Shown in pieces: positions 56,166 through 64,000 of a DNA stretch of 64,000 nucleotides (the stretch's first letter is position 1; each line of letters begins with the position of its first letter). The position numbers and the translations under genes are program-made. A model generated the notes under the pieces. It was not told where the DNA came from. It saw nothing but the letters and a program-made list of their open reading frames with translations, and did no database searches. The DNA lies in assembly GCF_018842675.1 (NCBI RefSeq), contig NZ_JAGTWO010000004.1, positions 1,426,001 to 1,490,000 of the forward strand. The letters are read 5' to 3'. The stretch comes from Candidatus Pantoea bituminis. GTDB taxonomy: Bacteria > Pseudomonadota > Gammaproteobacteria > Enterobacterales > Enterobacteriaceae.

Positions 56166-57277
56166 ATGGCAGGTATTAAACCGCTGCTGGCTTTGCTGCC
56201 ACTGCTGTGCAGCGCCCCGTTGTGGGCAAGCACCTTCGTTTATGTCTCAAATGCCGACTCCGGCACCGTTTCGCGTTATCAACTCAATCAACACTTGGGC
56301 GCGCTTAAGTGGCTGGGTGATACGCCTGCAGGCAAAAAATCATGCCGTTAGCCGCCAGTCCCGATGGCAAACACTTATACGGTGCGTTGCGCAGTCCACC
56401 CTATTCGATTGTGAGCTGGCGGGTGAATCGGCAAAACGGTGCTCTGGATAAGCAGGCGGTGACGCCGGTTGACGCCAGTTTCCCCTTTATCACCACTGAT
56501 AAAACAGGCCGTTATCTGCTTGCCGCCTCTTACGATAGCGATATCGTGACCAGTAACCGCATCGATCCTCAAGGTATTGTCACCGCTAACGTGACGGGAC
56601 GATTTCATACTGGGCCGCATGCCCATTCAGTCATACCCGATGCCAGCAACCATTCGCTTTACGTCGGTAATCTCGGCGCAGATCGGCTGCTGCAACTCAC
56701 ACTGAGCGATCAGGGCGGCATCACGCCACTGGGTAAAGGGTACGTAGCGGGCGAGAAAAACAGTGGCGCGCGCCATTCGGTGATGTCGCCCGATAACCGC
56801 TTTGTTTACAACCTGGCGGAGATGAGCGGCACCGTGACGCAATATTCACGCGCGGCAGATGGCGCTCTGAAAGAAGTGCAGCGTTGGCCGAATGCGGTCG
56901 CCGAGAAGTATGGCTTGCAGCACGGTGTACAACGCCCGGCAGGTTACAGCGATCCCACACCGCGCATCTGGGCTGCTGACATTCAAATCACCCCCAATGG
57001 TCATTTCCTCTACGTTACTGAACGCACCTCCAGCACCGTCAGTGGTTATCGGGTTGACCCATCATCCGGTGCATTAAGCTTGATCGGCAGTTGGCGCGTA
57101 GAAAAACAGCCACGCAGCATCGCTATTGATGCACAAAGCCAATGGCTGATTGCCAGCGGTGAAAAAAGCGCCGTGATTGGCAGTTATGCCATTCATCCTC
57201 AAAGTGGCGCGTTGCAGCGGGTCGCTGAAGCGCCAAGTGGCAAGGGCTCAAATTGGGTGACACTGATTTCACACTGA
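56166..57277 (+). CDS. Secreted beta-propeller, lactonase (YbhE/PF10282)-like, frame broken once
   Basis: 370 residues after adding one A to the run at 56334-56339 (DTPAGKK-IMPLAASPDGKHLY). The signal peptide MAGIKPLLALLPLLCSAPLWAS puts it in the periplasm. Repeated propeller strands follow (FVYVSNADSGTVSRYQLN, SPDGKHLYGALRSPPYSI, HSVIPDASNHSLYVGNLGADRLLQL, GHFLYVTERTSSTVSGYRVDP). Cytosolic members are 6-phosphogluconolactonases; exported ones are of unclear substrate. Alone, with a terminator after it. Confidence 0.8.
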
Positions 57278-57316
57278 GTTGTTTTCACATCCGGTTTGTT
57301 GGCTTTACGTTTATTC

Positions 57317-57342
57317 GCCGGTGCTAAGTGCATCGGCTTTTT
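57317..57342 (+). terminator. Rho-independent terminator
   Basis: GCCGGTGC...GCATCGGC with one G-T pair, followed by five T. It closes the beta-propeller gene. The rest of 57278-57547 is AT-rich control DNA for the next transporter operon. Confidence 0.7.
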
Positions 57343-57547
57343 CTTAATCATTCCGCCGACCGGTTGGAAATAAGTAAAAGCTATTATTTCCCGCGGGTTG
57401 ATCTGTGTCATTTTTTAATGGACATCGTCAATTAAATAACTCTCTTCATCTCGTTGCGACTCTGACTTAAATAGCGTTTCCGTTCGGTGATATTTATTCT
57501 CGCTTTCCTGTTTACTCAACAGTTATTTAGCCAGGAGAAAGAACGAT

Positions 57548-59182
57548 ATGGAAAAAAGCTTCGATAACGGCTCGCCGCTGTTTAGCGTACGGCAGCTTTC
57601 TGTGGCGCTTCCGGCGGGAATGGATCGTCAGTTTGCGGTGGAAAACCTCAGTTTCGACCTCGCAGCCGGTGAAATCCTGTGCATTATCGGCGAATCCGGC
57701 TCTGGCAAATCAGTCACTGCCCATGCGGCGATGGGATTGCTACCGCGCGCGTTGCAGATCACCAAGGGCGAGATTGTACTGCGCGGCCAGAATTTACTGA
57801 CGCAAACACCTGAAACCCTGCGTCAGTTACAGGGCCGCACGATTGCCATTATCTTTCAGGATCCGCTGTCCGCCTTGAATCCACTGATGACTATCGGGGC
57901 GCAAATTATAGAAGTGATGGAGTCACATAATGTGGGCGATGCGCCGTCGCGACGACAGAAAATGTTGTCGCTGTTAGACGAAGTGGGATTACCCGAACCT
58001 GAACGCATGCAGCATCAATATCCGTTTCGTTTGTCGGGTGGGCAACGTCAACGTGTGATGATCGCTATGGCATTGACGCTGGATCCTGATGTGTTGATTG
58101 CTGATGAACCGACTACCGCGCTGGATGTCACCACGCAAGCGCAAATCCTTAAGCTGATCCGCGAGTTACAACAGCGTAAAGCGATGAGCGTGATGTTTAT
58201 CACTCACGATTTTGGCGTGGTCGAAGAGATTGCCGATCGGGTGATTGTGATGGAGAAGGGCAAGATGGTGGAATCAGGCCCGGCACAGCGCGTTTTACGC
58301 CATCCGCAGCATCCCTATTCGCGCAAACTGATTGCGGCGGTGCCGCGCTTACAGCAGCAGGCGCGGGCACGTAATGCGCTTTCTCCGCAGGTGCTTGAAG
58401 TCAAAGCGCTGTGCAAAACTTATCGTAGCGACAGCGGTTGGTTTAGCCGTAGCCGGGAAGTCACTGCACTGAACAAGGTCAGTTTCAGCCTGAAAAAAGG
58501 CGAAACCTTAGGTATCGTCGGCGAATCGGGTTCGGGAAAATCTTCGCTGGGGCGCGTGCTGCTCAAGCTGTTGCCAGCCGACAGTGGTGAAGTGATCTTT
58601 GATGGACGTGACATTTTACCAATGAGCGAAAGCGCTTTTCGTCCACTGCGTCGCTGGATACAAATGGTGTTTCAGGACCCATTTGCCTCACTCAATCCCC
58701 GCCATACCATTGGCACCATTCTCTCGGCTGGCCCGCTGGCGTTGGGTGGCATGAGCCAGACAGAAGTTAAGCGTAAAGCGCAGCAGCTGTTGAGCCTGGT
58801 GGGGCTGGAACCCAGCGCCTGGGAACGTTACCCGCATGAGTTTTCCGGTGGTCAACGCCAGCGTGTTGGCATTGCCCGTGCGCTGATGTTTGACCCGGTG
58901 TTGCTGGTGGCAGATGAGTCGGTTTCCGCGTTGGATGTCTCAATTCAGGCGCAGGTGCTGGCGTTGCTAAAAGAAGTGCAGGAAAAAACCCAGGTCGCGA
59001 TGATTTTTATTACCCACGATCTGCGCGTTGCCAGCCAGGTGTGTGACGAAATTGCGGTGCTGTACAAAGGTGAAATTGTCGAACAGGGCACGCCACAGGC
59101 GGTTTTCCAGCAGCCGAAACACGCTTATACCGCACAGCTGGTGGCGTCGATTCCAGGCGAAGCCTCGGCCATCGCACCTTAA
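57548..59182 (+). CDS. Double (DppD-DppF fused) ABC transporter ATP-binding protein
   Basis: 544 residues with two complete nucleotide-binding domains. Domain 1 has Walker A GESGSGKS at 48-55, signature [15 protein letters not shown] and DEPTTALD. Domain 2 has Walker [10 protein letters not shown] near 325-335, signature [15 protein letters not shown] and Walker [13 protein letters not shown]. Linker segments ([17 protein letters not shown] and [17 protein letters not shown]) are typical of peptide-class importers such as YejF. It is the ATPase for the binding protein and permease at 61.3-64 kb and has the same build as the 140-1804 gene. CCAGGAGAAAG precedes its ATG. Confidence 0.92.
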   Translation: MEKSFDNGSPLFSVRQLSVALPAGMDRQFAVENLSFDLAAGEILCIIGESGSGKSVTAHAAMGLLPRALQITKGEIVLRGQNLLTQTPETLRQLQGRTIAIIFQDPLSALNPLMTIGAQIIEVMESHNVGDAPSRRQKMLSLLDEVGLPEPERMQHQYPFRLSGGQRQRVMIAMALTLDPDVLIADEPTTALDVTTQAQILKLIRELQQRKAMSVMFITHDFGVVEEIADRVIVMEKGKMVESGPAQRVLRHPQHPYSRKLIAAVPRLQQQARARNALSPQVLEVKALCKTYRSDSGWFSRSREVTALNKVSFSLKKGETLGIVGESGSGKSSLGRVLLKLLPADSGEVIFDGRDILPMSESAFRPLRRWIQMVFQDPFASLNPRHTIGTILSAGPLALGGMSQTEVKRKAQQLLSLVGLEPSAWERYPHEFSGGQRQRVGIARALMFDPVLLVADESVSALDVSIQAQVLALLKEVQEKTQVAMIFITHDLRVASQVCDEIAVLYKGEIVEQGTPQAVFQQPKHAYTAQLVASIPGEASAIAP

Positions 59183-59239
59183 GTGGAATCAGAAAAAGCT
59201 ATGACGAAACAGGTTGTGATCGTCCACTAAGTCGCCAAT

Positions 59240-59258
59240 ACTGCAAACAGGTTGCAGT
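59240..59258. promoter_or_regulatory. Perfect dyad, likely MarR-type operator
   Basis: ACTGCAA-ACAGG-TTGCAGT, arms of seven bases, 62 bases before the MarR gene start. MarR proteins bind dyads of this size and repress their own gene, so this is the natural operator candidate. Confidence 0.55.
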
Positions 59259-59319
59259 TGTATGAAAACGTCGCTAACGCATTCTTCTTGATGGTTTTTT
59301 AACCAACGTGGAGGTCGGC

Positions 59320-59792
59320 ATGATGGCAGCAACAGCAGTTCCGGTTCATCCGCAAGACGTTAATCTCGGGGTGCTTGGCACCATGCTGAGTTACTGGGTG
59401 CGCAGCGTGAATATTGCCGTTTCGCGTGACCTCGATGAGCAGCTATCAGGGCTGGAGGTTGCTCGCGGTACGGGAAAAATCAGCACGTTACTGATTATCG
59501 ATCATCATCCCGGCATTCGCCCTTCGCTGATTGCTGAGGTCATACAGCGCGACCGTTCCGCAATGGCGCGTTTGATTGACCAAATGGAGCAGCAGCAACT
59601 GCTCACACGCCAAACGGGTGAACAGGATCAGCGCTCCCAGGCGCTGTTTCTCACGCCACGAGGCGCCGCATTAGCACAACGTGTTCGCCAATTAACTCAG
59701 CAGCAGGAAGATCGCTTTTTCCGCCATTTAACGGCACAGGAAAAAAGTCAACGATTAAACTGCTGAAGAAAATCATGCGTTATTCTCCCTGA
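59320..59792 (+). CDS. MarR family transcriptional regulator, frame broken near the 3' end
   Basis: About 157 residues after adding one A to the run at 59757-59759; the end then reads QRLKLLKKIMRYSP rather than stopping at 59766. The winged helix is HHPGIRPSLIAEVIQRDRSAMARLIDQMEQQQLLTRQTGEQDQRSQALFLTPRG, a standard MarR wing. It probably senses the compound imported or oxidised by the neighbouring genes. The ATG at 59320 has GGAGG ahead; a GTG four codons upstream is in frame. Confidence 0.78.
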
Positions 59793-59926
59793 CTTTCCGC
59801 TTTATCACTGAATATCTCTCGCTACGTGGAAGGTTTAATTCTGCGTGGTAGCGCCAGCTTTTGTCTTTATTTTGGGTTCACCTGAGAAATTGGGCGAAAT
59901 AACGTAGGGCAACCGCGAGTATTTAT

Positions 59927-61258
59927 ATGCCAGGTCCATTTGTTGTACCCGTTCATGGGGATGTGGAATGCCCGACAAAGGTGGATGTTGTGGTCATTGG
60001 CGGCGGCATTATTGGCTGCTCCACCGCACTGGAAATTGCTGAGCAGGGCATTAGCGTGGCGCTGTGTGAAAAAGGGGGCATTGGGCAAGAGCAATCGAGC
60101 CGAAACTGGGGCTGGGTGCGGCTTTCGCGTCGCGATCCGCGTGAAGTGCCGCTGATGGCAGCATCATTACGTATTTGGCAAACCCTGAATCAGCGCGTCG
60201 GTGCAGAAACGGGCTATCGGCGCGCGGGCATTGTCTTTCACTGTGCCGACGATGAGGCTTTTCAGCAGCATCAACGCTGGACGCGTCATCTGGAAGGCTC
60301 AGAATTCAACGCTGAAATGGTTGATCGTGCTGGCTTTGAACGTCTGTTTCCGGGGCAACGCTTAGCCGGTGTTGGGGCGTTATATACCCCAGATGATGGA
60401 CGCGCCGAACCGCAAAAAGCGGCCCCGGCGATAGCTGAAGCCGCACGCAAGCAGGGCGCATCGATTCTGACGGAGTGTGCAGTGCGCGGCATTGATACTG
60501 CCGCCGGACGCGTCTGTGGCGTATTTACCGAGCGGGGGTACATCGCCTGTCAGCAAGTGGTGTTGGCAGGTGGTGCCTGGTCAAGCTTGTTTGCAGGTCG
60601 CCTCGATTTGCGTTTACCGCAGTTAAAGGTATTGAACAGCGTAGTGCGGACCGAACCGCTCGCGGGTGGCCCCGAGACGGCTGTATGGGCGCGGGATTTT
60701 GCGGTGCGCAAACGTCTGGATGGCGGTTACACCATCGCGTCCGGGCATGAAAGTCAGGTTGATATCGTGCCGAAAACCTTCCGCTTCGCCCGTGATTTCA
60801 TCCCTGCGCTACGCCATGAATGGGGTTCGCTGCGTTTGCGCGTGGGTGGACGCTTCTTTGATGAACTGCGCATTCCCGATCGCTGGGAGATGGATGAACC
60901 CAGCCCGTTTGAATATTGCCGGGTACTCGATCTACCGCCGTCGAAAACCTTAACCGACAAGGTGTTGGATCAGCTGCGTCAGCAACTTCCCGCCTTCGCT
61001 AATCTCAAAGTCGCCCAGCGTTGGGCGGGCTGCATTGACGTACTGCCCGACGCGATTCCGGTGATTTCTCCGGTTGAACGTTATCCCGGTTTGTATATGG
61101 CGACCGGCTTTTCCGGCCACGGTTTTGGAATTGGCCCGGCGGCGGGACGCCTGATGGCTGATCTGGTGTTGGGTCGCCAACCGGTGGTGGATCCCCGTGC
61201 ATTCCGCTTTTCGCGTTTTAGTGACGGCTCAAAAATTGAAATTATCACCGGCTTTTGA
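59927..61258 (+). CDS. FAD-dependent oxidoreductase, DadA/glycine-oxidase family (second copy)
   Basis: 443 residues. VVVIGGGIIGCSTALEIAEQG (GxGxxG near 25-30), then EQSSRNWGWVRLSRRDPREVPL, DAIPVISPVERYPGLYMATGFSGHGFGIGPAAG. Same length and landmark motifs as the 2096-3427 gene; the shared SSRNWGWxR, RDxRExPL and GFGIGP patterns show common ancestry. It lies between the MarR regulator and the binding protein of a peptide-type importer, which suggests the imported amine, opine or dipeptide-like compound is its substrate. Confidence 0.87.
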   Translation: MPGPFVVPVHGDVECPTKVDVVVIGGGIIGCSTALEIAEQGISVALCEKGGIGQEQSSRNWGWVRLSRRDPREVPLMAASLRIWQTLNQRVGAETGYRRAGIVFHCADDEAFQQHQRWTRHLEGSEFNAEMVDRAGFERLFPGQRLAGVGALYTPDDGRAEPQKAAPAIAEAARKQGASILTECAVRGIDTAAGRVCGVFTERGYIACQQVVLAGGAWSSLFAGRLDLRLPQLKVLNSVVRTEPLAGGPETAVWARDFAVRKRLDGGYTIASGHESQVDIVPKTFRFARDFIPALRHEWGSLRLRVGGRFFDELRIPDRWEMDEPSPFEYCRVLDLPPSKTLTDKVLDQLRQQLPAFANLKVAQRWAGCIDVLPDAIPVISPVERYPGLYMATGFSGHGFGIGPAAGRLMADLVLGRQPVVDPRAFRFSRFSDGSKIEIITGF

Positions 61259-61308
61259 CTTGTCGGGCGAGACTGCCCGACGTTGCGTTCCCTGACCTGA
61301 GGAAAAAG

Positions 61309-62982
61309 ATGAGCGATAAGTTTGCGGATCACCTGCCCCCTATTTCGCGTCGGCAGGCATTGATTTATCTGGCATCGGGTACGGCGGCGCTGGCGATGCC
61401 TTCGCTGTTTGGCGGTAACATGGCGCGTGCGGCGATGCCCGGCGCAGGTAAGGGTGGGCAAATGGTCGTGGGCTTTTCGCAGGAGCCGACAGTGTTTAAC
61501 CCTTTAATGCCGCATATTGAGGTGGATGATGGTCTGCATTTTAGCCTGTTCGATCAGCTGATTGGTGTAGATGACAAAGGCAATTTGTTTCCTAAACTGG
61601 CGACAGAAGTGCCGACGCTGGAAAACGGTGGTATTAGCGCGGATGGCCTGAATTTCCATCTCAAACTGCGGGATAACGTGAAATGGCACGACGGTAAACC
61701 TTTCACCGCGGAGGACGTTAAATTCACGTTGGAGCTGCTGGTAGATGCCAACTTCCGCAGTTGGACGCGTACCGGGCATGAACTGGTACGCGACATTAAG
61801 GTGGTATCACCAACCGAAATTACCTGGCGGATGGAGAAACCGTACTCGCCTTATACCTCTATTCTGGCCGCCACTTTTATTGTGCCTAAGCATGCTTTCG
61901 ACGGCGTAGCCGATAAAAACACCGCTCCTTTTAACACGGCACCCATTGGTACCGGTCCTTTTAAGTGGCAGCAGCGCGTGCCGGGCGATCACATTGAGCT
62001 GGTGGCAAACAAAAGCTATTTCCTCGATGGGCCGATGCTGGAACGGCTGATTTATAAATACATCCCCGATCTCAATGTGATGTATACCCAGTTCGCCTCC
62101 GGTGATATCGATGTGGTGGGCTTGCAGTGGATTACCGCCGATCACTATGACGAAGCGAAGAAGCTGCCCAATAAAGTGGTGGATGTGTTTCAAAGCGCCA
62201 CCATTGAGAACTTTGCGTTCAACCTTGGCAAGCCGCAGTTTCAGGAGCTTGCCGTGCGCGAGGCGCTGTATTACGCCATCGACAAACAGACGATTATCGA
62301 CGCGCTCTATTACGGTTTGCCGAAGCCGACCGAAACCTACATGCCGATGCAGTCATTTTATTTCAATCCCGACCTGCCGAAGCATGAATACAATCTCGAT
62401 AAAGCCAAAAAGCTGCTCGATGATGCGGGCTGGAAACCGGGCGCGGGCGGTATTCGCGAAAAGAATGGCGTACGGCTGTCGTTCAGTAATTCCACCACTG
62501 CGGGCAATCATCTGCGCGAACAGATGCAGCAATTTATCCAGCAAAGTTTTCAGGAAATTGGCGTGGAGATGAAAATTGCTAACCTGCCACCGGCAGTGAT
62601 GTGGGGCGATTTCTGGATGCTGTCAAAATATGACAGTGCGATTGTCGGACTGAACTATCTCACCGGTTCCGATCCCGATACCGCTAATTACATGCATTCA
62701 ACGTCCATTCCCGTGCAGGGCGGAGCAGGGCAGAACGTGTTCCAGTATAAAAATCCAGAAGTGGATACCTTGCTGGTTCAGGGTGCAGCAGAGTTTTCGC
62801 CAGAAAAACGTAAGGCAACCTACCTGAAAATCCAGGCGCTGGTGCGTAAGGATATGCCGGTGTTAACGCTGTTTACCTTCGCTAACGTGCGCGGCTACAA
62901 GCAGGGCGCAGAGAATATTACGCCAAATATTAACGTGCGTATCGACAGTTGGAACGTGAACAGCTGGGGCTGGAAAGCCTGA
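61309..62982 (+). CDS. Peptide/opine-type ABC transporter binding protein, Tat-type signal
   Basis: 557 residues. The N-terminus has a twin-arginine type signal (PPISRRQALIYLASG then a hydrophobic stretch to about residue 45). The mature protein is of the DppA/OppA/SBP_bac_5 class: FSQEPTVFNPLMPHIEVDDGLHFSLFDQLIGVDDKGNLFPKLA, LRDNVKWHDGKPFTAEDVKFTLELL, VPGDHIELVANKSYF, REALYYAIDKQTII. It captures the substrate in the periplasm. The ATG at 61309 is 50 bases after the FAD gene with GAGGAAAAAG ahead. Confidence 0.9.
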   Translation: MSDKFADHLPPISRRQALIYLASGTAALAMPSLFGGNMARAAMPGAGKGGQMVVGFSQEPTVFNPLMPHIEVDDGLHFSLFDQLIGVDDKGNLFPKLATEVPTLENGGISADGLNFHLKLRDNVKWHDGKPFTAEDVKFTLELLVDANFRSWTRTGHELVRDIKVVSPTEITWRMEKPYSPYTSILAATFIVPKHAFDGVADKNTAPFNTAPIGTGPFKWQQRVPGDHIELVANKSYFLDGPMLERLIYKYIPDLNVMYTQFASGDIDVVGLQWITADHYDEAKKLPNKVVDVFQSATIENFAFNLGKPQFQELAVREALYYAIDKQTIIDALYYGLPKPTETYMPMQSFYFNPDLPKHEYNLDKAKKLLDDAGWKPGAGGIREKNGVRLSFSNSTTAGNHLREQMQQFIQQSFQEIGVEMKIANLPPAVMWGDFWMLSKYDSAIVGLNYLTGSDPDTANYMHSTSIPVQGGAGQNVFQYKNPEVDTLLVQGAAEFSPEKRKATYLKIQALVRKDMPVLTLFTFANVRGYKQGAENITPNINVRIDSWNVNSWGWKA

Positions 62983-63005
62983 TGGGTTAGCGCGTTTTGC
63001 TTCAC

Positions 63006-63038
63006 CTTAAGCCTCTTTTTCCGCTTAAGAGGCTTAAG
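63006..63038 (+). promoter_or_regulatory. Intercistronic hairpin between binding protein and permease genes
   Basis: CTTAAGCCTCTT (63006-63017) pairs perfectly with AAGAGGCTTAAG (63027-63038) around a nine-base loop. No T run follows, so it is more likely to protect the upstream binding-protein mRNA or limit readthrough than to be a full terminator. Confidence 0.7.
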
Positions 63039-63080
63039 GGCGGCGCAAACCAGTGGTACATCGCTCTGAGGAGAATGCGT

Positions 63081-64000
63081 ATGGCAGCTTTTCTGTTGAG
63101 ACGCGTGGGGCAGAGCCTCATTCTGCTGTTTTTGGTTTCGATCATTGGCTTTACGGCACTGAATTTGGCACCGGGTGGCCCACTCTCGCAATTTGCCTTA
63201 ACGCCGGGTATGACGCAGGAAGCGATGCAGCGTATTGCTGAACAGATGGGACTCAATCGTCCTTTGCCGGTGCAATATTTTGACTGGTTAAGCCATCTGG
63301 TGCGCGGCGACTGGGGGCGTTCTTACCGCGACGGTGAACCGGTGTTGCGCATTATCTTCTCGCATCTGCCTGCCACGCTGTTGTTAATGGTGAGTTCAAT
63401 GGTGCTGTCGATTACCATCGGGGCCTGGGCGGGAATCAAGAGCGCAACCCAGCGCAACAGCCTGTTCGATCAGGTTTCCACACTCTCCTCAATGATCGCG
63501 CTGTCAATTCCCACTTTCTGGTTCGGTCTGGTCGCGATCTATTTCTTCTCGCTAAAGCTGCAATGGTTGCCCGCTGGCAATATGTACACGGTGGGCGATG
63601 GGTCGGTGCTGGATGTGTTGCGTCACTTGATCCTGCCGGTTTTGGTGCTGACCTTCGTGGATGTGGCGATCTGGAGCCGCTACATGCGTACCGCCACGCT
63701 GGAAGTGATTCATCAGGACTTCGTCAAAACAGCTCGCGCCAAAGGTGTGCCGCCGCGTCGGGTGCTGATGAAGCATGTGGTCGGTAACGCACTTTTACCG
63801 ATGATCACGCTGGCGGGCATGCAGCTTCCTACGGTGCTGGGCGGTGCGTTAGTGGCAGAAACGGTATTCACCTGGCCTGGCATGGGACGGCTGTTCCTGG
63901 ACAGTTTGGGGTACAGCGATTATCCGGTGGTGATGGGGCTGCTGATGTGTTCAGCCTTGTTGGTGTTAGTGGGCAATTTACTGGCTGACGTAATAACTGC
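63081..64000 (+). CDS. Peptide/opine-type ABC transporter permease, DppB-like (partial at window end)
   Basis: At least 306 codons, running off the window. It begins MAAFLLRRVGQSLILLFLVSIIGFTALNLAPGGPL, a DppB-type start; an ATG two codons earlier (63075) has GAGGAG close by and could also be used. Conserved DppB segments are GLNRPLPVQYFDWLSHLVRGDWGRSYRDGEPV, the EAA-loop FVKTARAKGVPPRRVLMKHVVGNALLPMIT and AETVFTWPGMGRLFLDS. It forms the channel with a DppC partner expected just beyond the window. Confidence 0.9.
   Translation, partial: MAAFLLRRVGQSLILLFLVSIIGFTALNLAPGGPLSQFALTPGMTQEAMQRIAEQMGLNRPLPVQYFDWLSHLVRGDWGRSYRDGEPVLRIIFSHLPATLLLMVSSMVLSITIGAWAGIKSATQRNSLFDQVSTLSSMIALSIPTFWFGLVAIYFFSLKLQWLPAGNMYTVGDGSVLDVLRHLILPVLVLTFVDVAIWSRYMRTATLEVIHQDFVKTARAKGVPPRRVLMKHVVGNALLPMITLAGMQLPTVLGGALVAETVFTWPGMGRLFLDSLGYSDYPVVMGLLMCSALLVLVGNLLADVIT

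Noticed and set aside
1..64000. Genomic island or prophage
   Set aside because: No integrase, transposase, tRNA, attachment repeats or phage genes were seen, and the genes are compact catabolic operons with enterobacterial relatives. Accessory in content, but not visibly mobile.

Overview
The window looks like a chromosomal accessory and metabolic region of a gamma-proteobacterium in the Enterobacterales, most likely an Erwiniaceae member such as Pantoea or Erwinia. The basis is the close match of the Phn, Liv, Amn and AdeP-type proteins to enterobacterial families, the presence of ERIC elements, and long REP/BIME-type palindromic repeats. This placement is inferred from sequence reading only. 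No rRNA, tRNA, insertion sequence, integrase or CRISPR array was seen. Almost all the DNA codes for uptake and breakdown of small nutrients.

Layout. (1) 1-8.4 kb: end of a peptide/opine-type ABC transporter (permease end and a double ATPase), an FAD-dependent oxidoreductase, a GNAT protein, a 2-hydroxyacid dehydrogenase, an M20 amidohydrolase, a GabT-like aminotransferase and an Lrp/AsnC regulator. (2) 8.6-15.9 kb: a GNAT, HyuA/HyuB-type hydantoinase/oxoprolinase subunits, a PoxB-like thiamine-diphosphate enzyme and a short-chain dehydrogenase. (3) 16.1-19.7 kb: an amidase, a CodB-like NCS1 permease and a biuret-hydrolase-like enzyme, behind a sigma-54 type promoter and a possible NtrC site. 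(4) 20.2-22.4 kb: a membrane GGDEF-EAL protein. (5) 22.5-34.2 kb: a complete C-P lyase locus, phnFGHIJKLMNP followed by phnCDE1E2, with a Pho-box array in front of phnF and another in front of phnC. (6) 34.2-44.5 kb: a ribose-type sugar ABC system with a D-lyxose-isomerase-like enzyme, a class II aldolase and a PfkB kinase, bracketed by a hybrid histidine kinase and an OmpR-type regulator. (7) 44.9-48.4 kb: a purine permease, a small coiled-coil protein and AMP nucleosidase. (8) 48.8-54.4 kb: a branched-chain amino acid ABC system. (9) 54.5-57.3 kb: a MATE exporter and a secreted beta-propeller protein. (10) 57.5-64 kb: a second peptide-type ABC system with MarR regulator, a second FAD oxidoreductase, a Tat-type binding protein and a permease that runs off the window.

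Two patterns cut across the regions. First, twelve genes are broken by what is in every case one missing base in or next to a short homopolymer. The protein reads on perfectly in the neighbouring frame. This points to homopolymer under-calling in the assembly rather than to twelve pseudogenes, so I give full-length coordinates for these genes. Second, palindromic repeats (BIME-like units, ERIC elements or a simple hairpin) sit next to the binding-protein gene in four of the ABC operons, where they could set the ratio of binding protein to membrane components.

The strongest leads for new biology are the sigma-54/NtrC-type amidase-permease-BiuH operon, the two-component system that brackets a sugar operon of unknown substrate, and the five-copy tandem ERIC array inside the liv operon.
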